Of a stretch of DNA of 64,000 bases, positions 61,520 through 64,000 are shown in pieces. The translations under genes and the position numbers were made by a program. This DNA is from Mangifera indica (Eukaryota; Streptophyta; Magnoliopsida; Sapindales; Anacardiaceae). Each line of letters begins with the position of its first letter. Positions within the stretch are counted from its first letter, which is position 1. The notes under the pieces were generated by a model that did no database searches, had not been told where the DNA came from, and saw nothing but the letters and a program-made list of their open reading frames with translations. The stretch covers positions 11,765,463 through 11,829,462 of the forward strand of contig NC_058137.1 in the NCBI RefSeq assembly GCF_011075055.1, read 5' to 3'.

Positions 61520-61599
61520 TATTTTAAAAGTAAAAATGGTGATAGATTTGTATAGGCGGATCCAAAAATTGTAAAATGTTTAATTTTCCCTAAAAATTT

Positions 61600-62489
61600 G
61601 ATTGGAAAAAGGTAAAGAAGACCTATTCTTTAGGAATGAGACAACATCTCTTTATTTTCTCCTTAAAAAGATCAAAATTTTCAGTATTTGTACTTTCTTT
61701 TTGGAAAACAACACCAATTACCTCTCTCCTAGCTATGTTTTCTTTAAAAAATTACTTAGACCTAGTCAAAATTATTTAACCTTTCTTGCAAGCATTCTTC
61801 GAAAATTATTTGATTTGAGGATTCTTTTAGTTGCACACCTAGATGACCAGTGGATTGTTGTATCTTTCGAGAATAACGTCAATAAAACTTTTAGTGCGGT
61901 AGGGGCTTTTCTTTTATAAAGTTTTATTGAAATAATTATTTTAAAGAAGAAATCATGTTTTCTAAAAATAAAATTAATTTGGATTTAAAAATTAATTTAA
62001 TATCACACTATTTTTGTGACGAAACAATTTGGAAGTTCCGTTATGTTATTCTCAGAAAGTATATAACTTTTATTATCTTATGAACTTAGATTACTAGTGT
62101 CTGCACATATGAGCCCCAAAATGGGTTTGAAGAATGGGTAGACTTCATAGTGCTTGTGTTCTGCAATTCATAGTTGTTTATTCGATGAAAGTGCGATATT
62201 TTTATAAAAGAATATACAAGAGCAATTTATTTTTTGCATTTTACAATAATTACTGCCTATCCCACGTTCCTTTTTGTCATTGGGCCAATTGAAAAAAATA
62301 AAAAAAAAAAAATAGAACAATTCAGGTTTTGATTTGGCTGTAGTGTTTTGACAAATAGCGACGAGCCATTTTTGGTTAGGTACAGTTCTAAAGCCTTATC
62401 GGACAAAGTATATATATATTTTTAATGAGTATGTAACGTGAATGCCTTTTTTTTTTTTTTTAAATTCACAATGATACATATATAATATA
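61600..62489. other. Spacer between MULE B and element D (copy 2)
   Basis: Collinear with copy 1, no recognisable gene. About 30 bp present in copy 1 (about 32619-32648) are missing at 62109. Confidence 0.45.
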
Positions 62490-64000
62490 GGGAAATTAAA
62501 ACAATTAGTGTAAACATGAGTTTAAGCAAAATTGTCTTTTTTTTTTGGACTCAAGAAAAATACCTTATTTACTTGAAATTACCAAAATGCCCTCATATAA
62601 GAGACAAAAAATTTTCATACTCTCAACAAAAATTTTCCCGCTCAATTATGCACAAAATGAAATCCCACAAATCTCTCATAGTAAAGGTTCTTCGATATTT
62701 AGACAAAATTTTTGATATTTTTTAATGACAAAAATAACAAAAAAAAGTGAGTAAATCATCTTTTATCTTGTTTAAATCATTTTATGTATAACTTTAATAG
62801 ATTTAGAATAAGATTTTGCGCGATTTTAGTTTAGGGTTTCTAGATATGAAATATTGATTTTATGGCTTGATTCTTAGTTTTTTTTTTGATGAATTAGTTT
62901 AGGGTTATTGTATTTAAGTAGGTGTACAATTGTTTTTTTGTTGAATTAGTAATTGGAAACTGTGACTTTGGTCAAAGAAATTATCGATTTTTAAGTCTAC
63001 ATTCACCTTGGGGGTGTTCTCAAACCCAGAGAATCCTAGGTTTGAGAAATATTTTTCGGGAGAGAGGGGGGAATGTGAGTTTTTAAATAGTATTTATACG
63101 AGGGGAGATATGTGGAATGCCAACGAAGTGGTAAATTACAAGTTTTGGAATAGTTTCCCCTAAAGGAGCACCGAAGGGGGGGGGGGGGGGGGGAATGTTG
63201 ATTTTTTAACAATTACACATTTGTGCGAACCCTCGAGGGGGGAGAATTGCGAGTTTTTAAACATTTTATAAATATTTAGGACCTTTGAGACAATGAGGAA
63301 ATGTTATAGGGGCAAATTGATGTTACTCTAAAATTTTAGCACCTATTGGAGAATTAAAAAATGTTAAAGGGGAAAATTGATAGTTTGTTTAGATAAAGGG
63401 TTTTTATACGCGTAGATATTGAATTTTATTTTCGCCTTTCTCATTTAAGGGTTTTCAACATGTAATTTTTAAATTTCAACTCGTTCTTTCAATTTTTCTA
63501 ACTTATATGGCTTTCAATATGTAGTTTTCGAATTTTATATTTGTTATTCAATATTTTCATTTTATGATTTTTAGACGTGTTGTTTTCAAATTTCAGATCG
63601 GTTTTTTTATGTTTGTCATTTTAGTGTTTTTAAACATGTAGTTTTCAAATTTTACGTTTATTTTTTGATGTTTTAATTCTATGATTTCAAACGTGTTATT
63701 TTTAAATTTCAAATTAGTTTTTTGATGTTTGTCATTTAAGGGTTTTTAAACGTATAATTTTTGAATTTTATGTCTATTTTTTTTTATGTTTTCATTTTAT
63801 GATTTTCAGATATGTTGTTTTTGAATTTCAGATTGATTTGTTAATTTTTTTCATTTTAGGGTTTTTCGATGTGTGCTTTTTGAATTTTAGATCCGTTTTT
63901 CCATATTTCTCATACTTAGGTTTTTTGATATATAGTTTTCAAATTTGAGCTCAATTTTTTGGTTTTTGTGATTCTAGGATATTTCAATATGTATTTTTTA
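62490..64000 (+). mobile_element. Element D (copy 2), runs off the window
   Basis: Starts GGGAAATTAAAACAATTAG. The G-run zone and the first ten or so 60-bp units (from about 63430) follow; they continue beyond the window end. Confidence 0.45.
63176..63193 (+). repeat. Run of 18 G (copy 2)
   Basis: At the matching site copy 1 has a G-rich but interrupted tract (about 33743-33767). Confidence 0.9.

Larger units (their letters stand above)
51720..61590. mobile_element. MULE B, copy 2
   Basis: Same TIRs and the same 9-mers TAAAAATTA (51711-51719) and TAAAAATTT (61591-61599) as copy 1. Contains the MURA relic, the DUF1985-Ulp1 relic and the nested MITE at identical sites. Confidence 0.8.
36449..64000 (+). 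repeat. Second copy of the 6800-34580 block (direct orientation)
   Basis: Feature by feature collinear with 6800-34580. The offset changes from +29648 at the left to +29420 at the window end, a net loss of about 228 bp in copy 2 from many small indels. The copies differ by scattered substitutions, perhaps one to three per hundred bases in the elements and fewer in the monooxygenase exons. Confidence 0.97.

Overview
This is nuclear DNA of a flowering plant, most likely a eudicot. It is AT-rich, has spliced genes with GT-AG introns, and is packed with Mutator-like (MULE), Ty1/copia and hAT-type elements. The only ordinary host gene recognisable is a five-exon, minus-strand FAD-dependent monooxygenase of the plant MO1/CTF2 type. 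I cannot name the species. No tRNA, rRNA or CRISPR array was seen.

The dominant fact is a duplication. About 6800-34580 recurs at 36449-64000 in the same order and orientation, with only scattered substitutions and indels. The repeat begins immediately after a run of exactly 500 N (35949-36448). Every feature of the block is therefore present twice (copy 1, copy 2). The second copy may be a real tandem duplication or the other haplotype placed in tandem by scaffolding.

Layout: 1-5150, right part of MULE-like element C, with a minus-strand DUF1985 relic, repeated mini-exons and a 119-bp tandem array. 5789-9376, MULE A, a 3.6-kb internally deleted element with terminal inverted repeats (TIRs) and a 9-bp target duplication. 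9420-9631, a relic of exon 1 of the monooxygenase. 9632-10393, an LTR-like segment with 105-bp repeats. 10592-16940, a decayed copia element with both LTRs, primer-binding site and AAAGC target duplications. 16941-17724, older copia debris. 18001-20480, the monooxygenase gene. 21153-21950, a hAT-type MITE. 22151-32099, MULE B, about 10 kb, with a plus-strand MURA transposase relic converging on a minus-strand DUF1985-Ulp1 protease relic, and a nested 846-bp MULE-type MITE (31183-32028) in its right TIR. From 33036, element D with a 60-bp tandem array running towards the gap. Copy 2 repeats this from the middle of MULE A to element D.

The monooxygenase is broken in both copies but at different sites: a 2-nt loss in the fourth coding exon of copy 1 and a 1-nt loss in the last exon of copy 2. 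Each copy is intact where the other is damaged. All transposase, protease and polymerase reading frames are interrupted and are annotated as pseudogenes. The most biologically interesting structure is the MULE family shared by A and B, in which a transposase gene and a SUMO-protease-like (Ulp1) gene face each other inside one TIR element.
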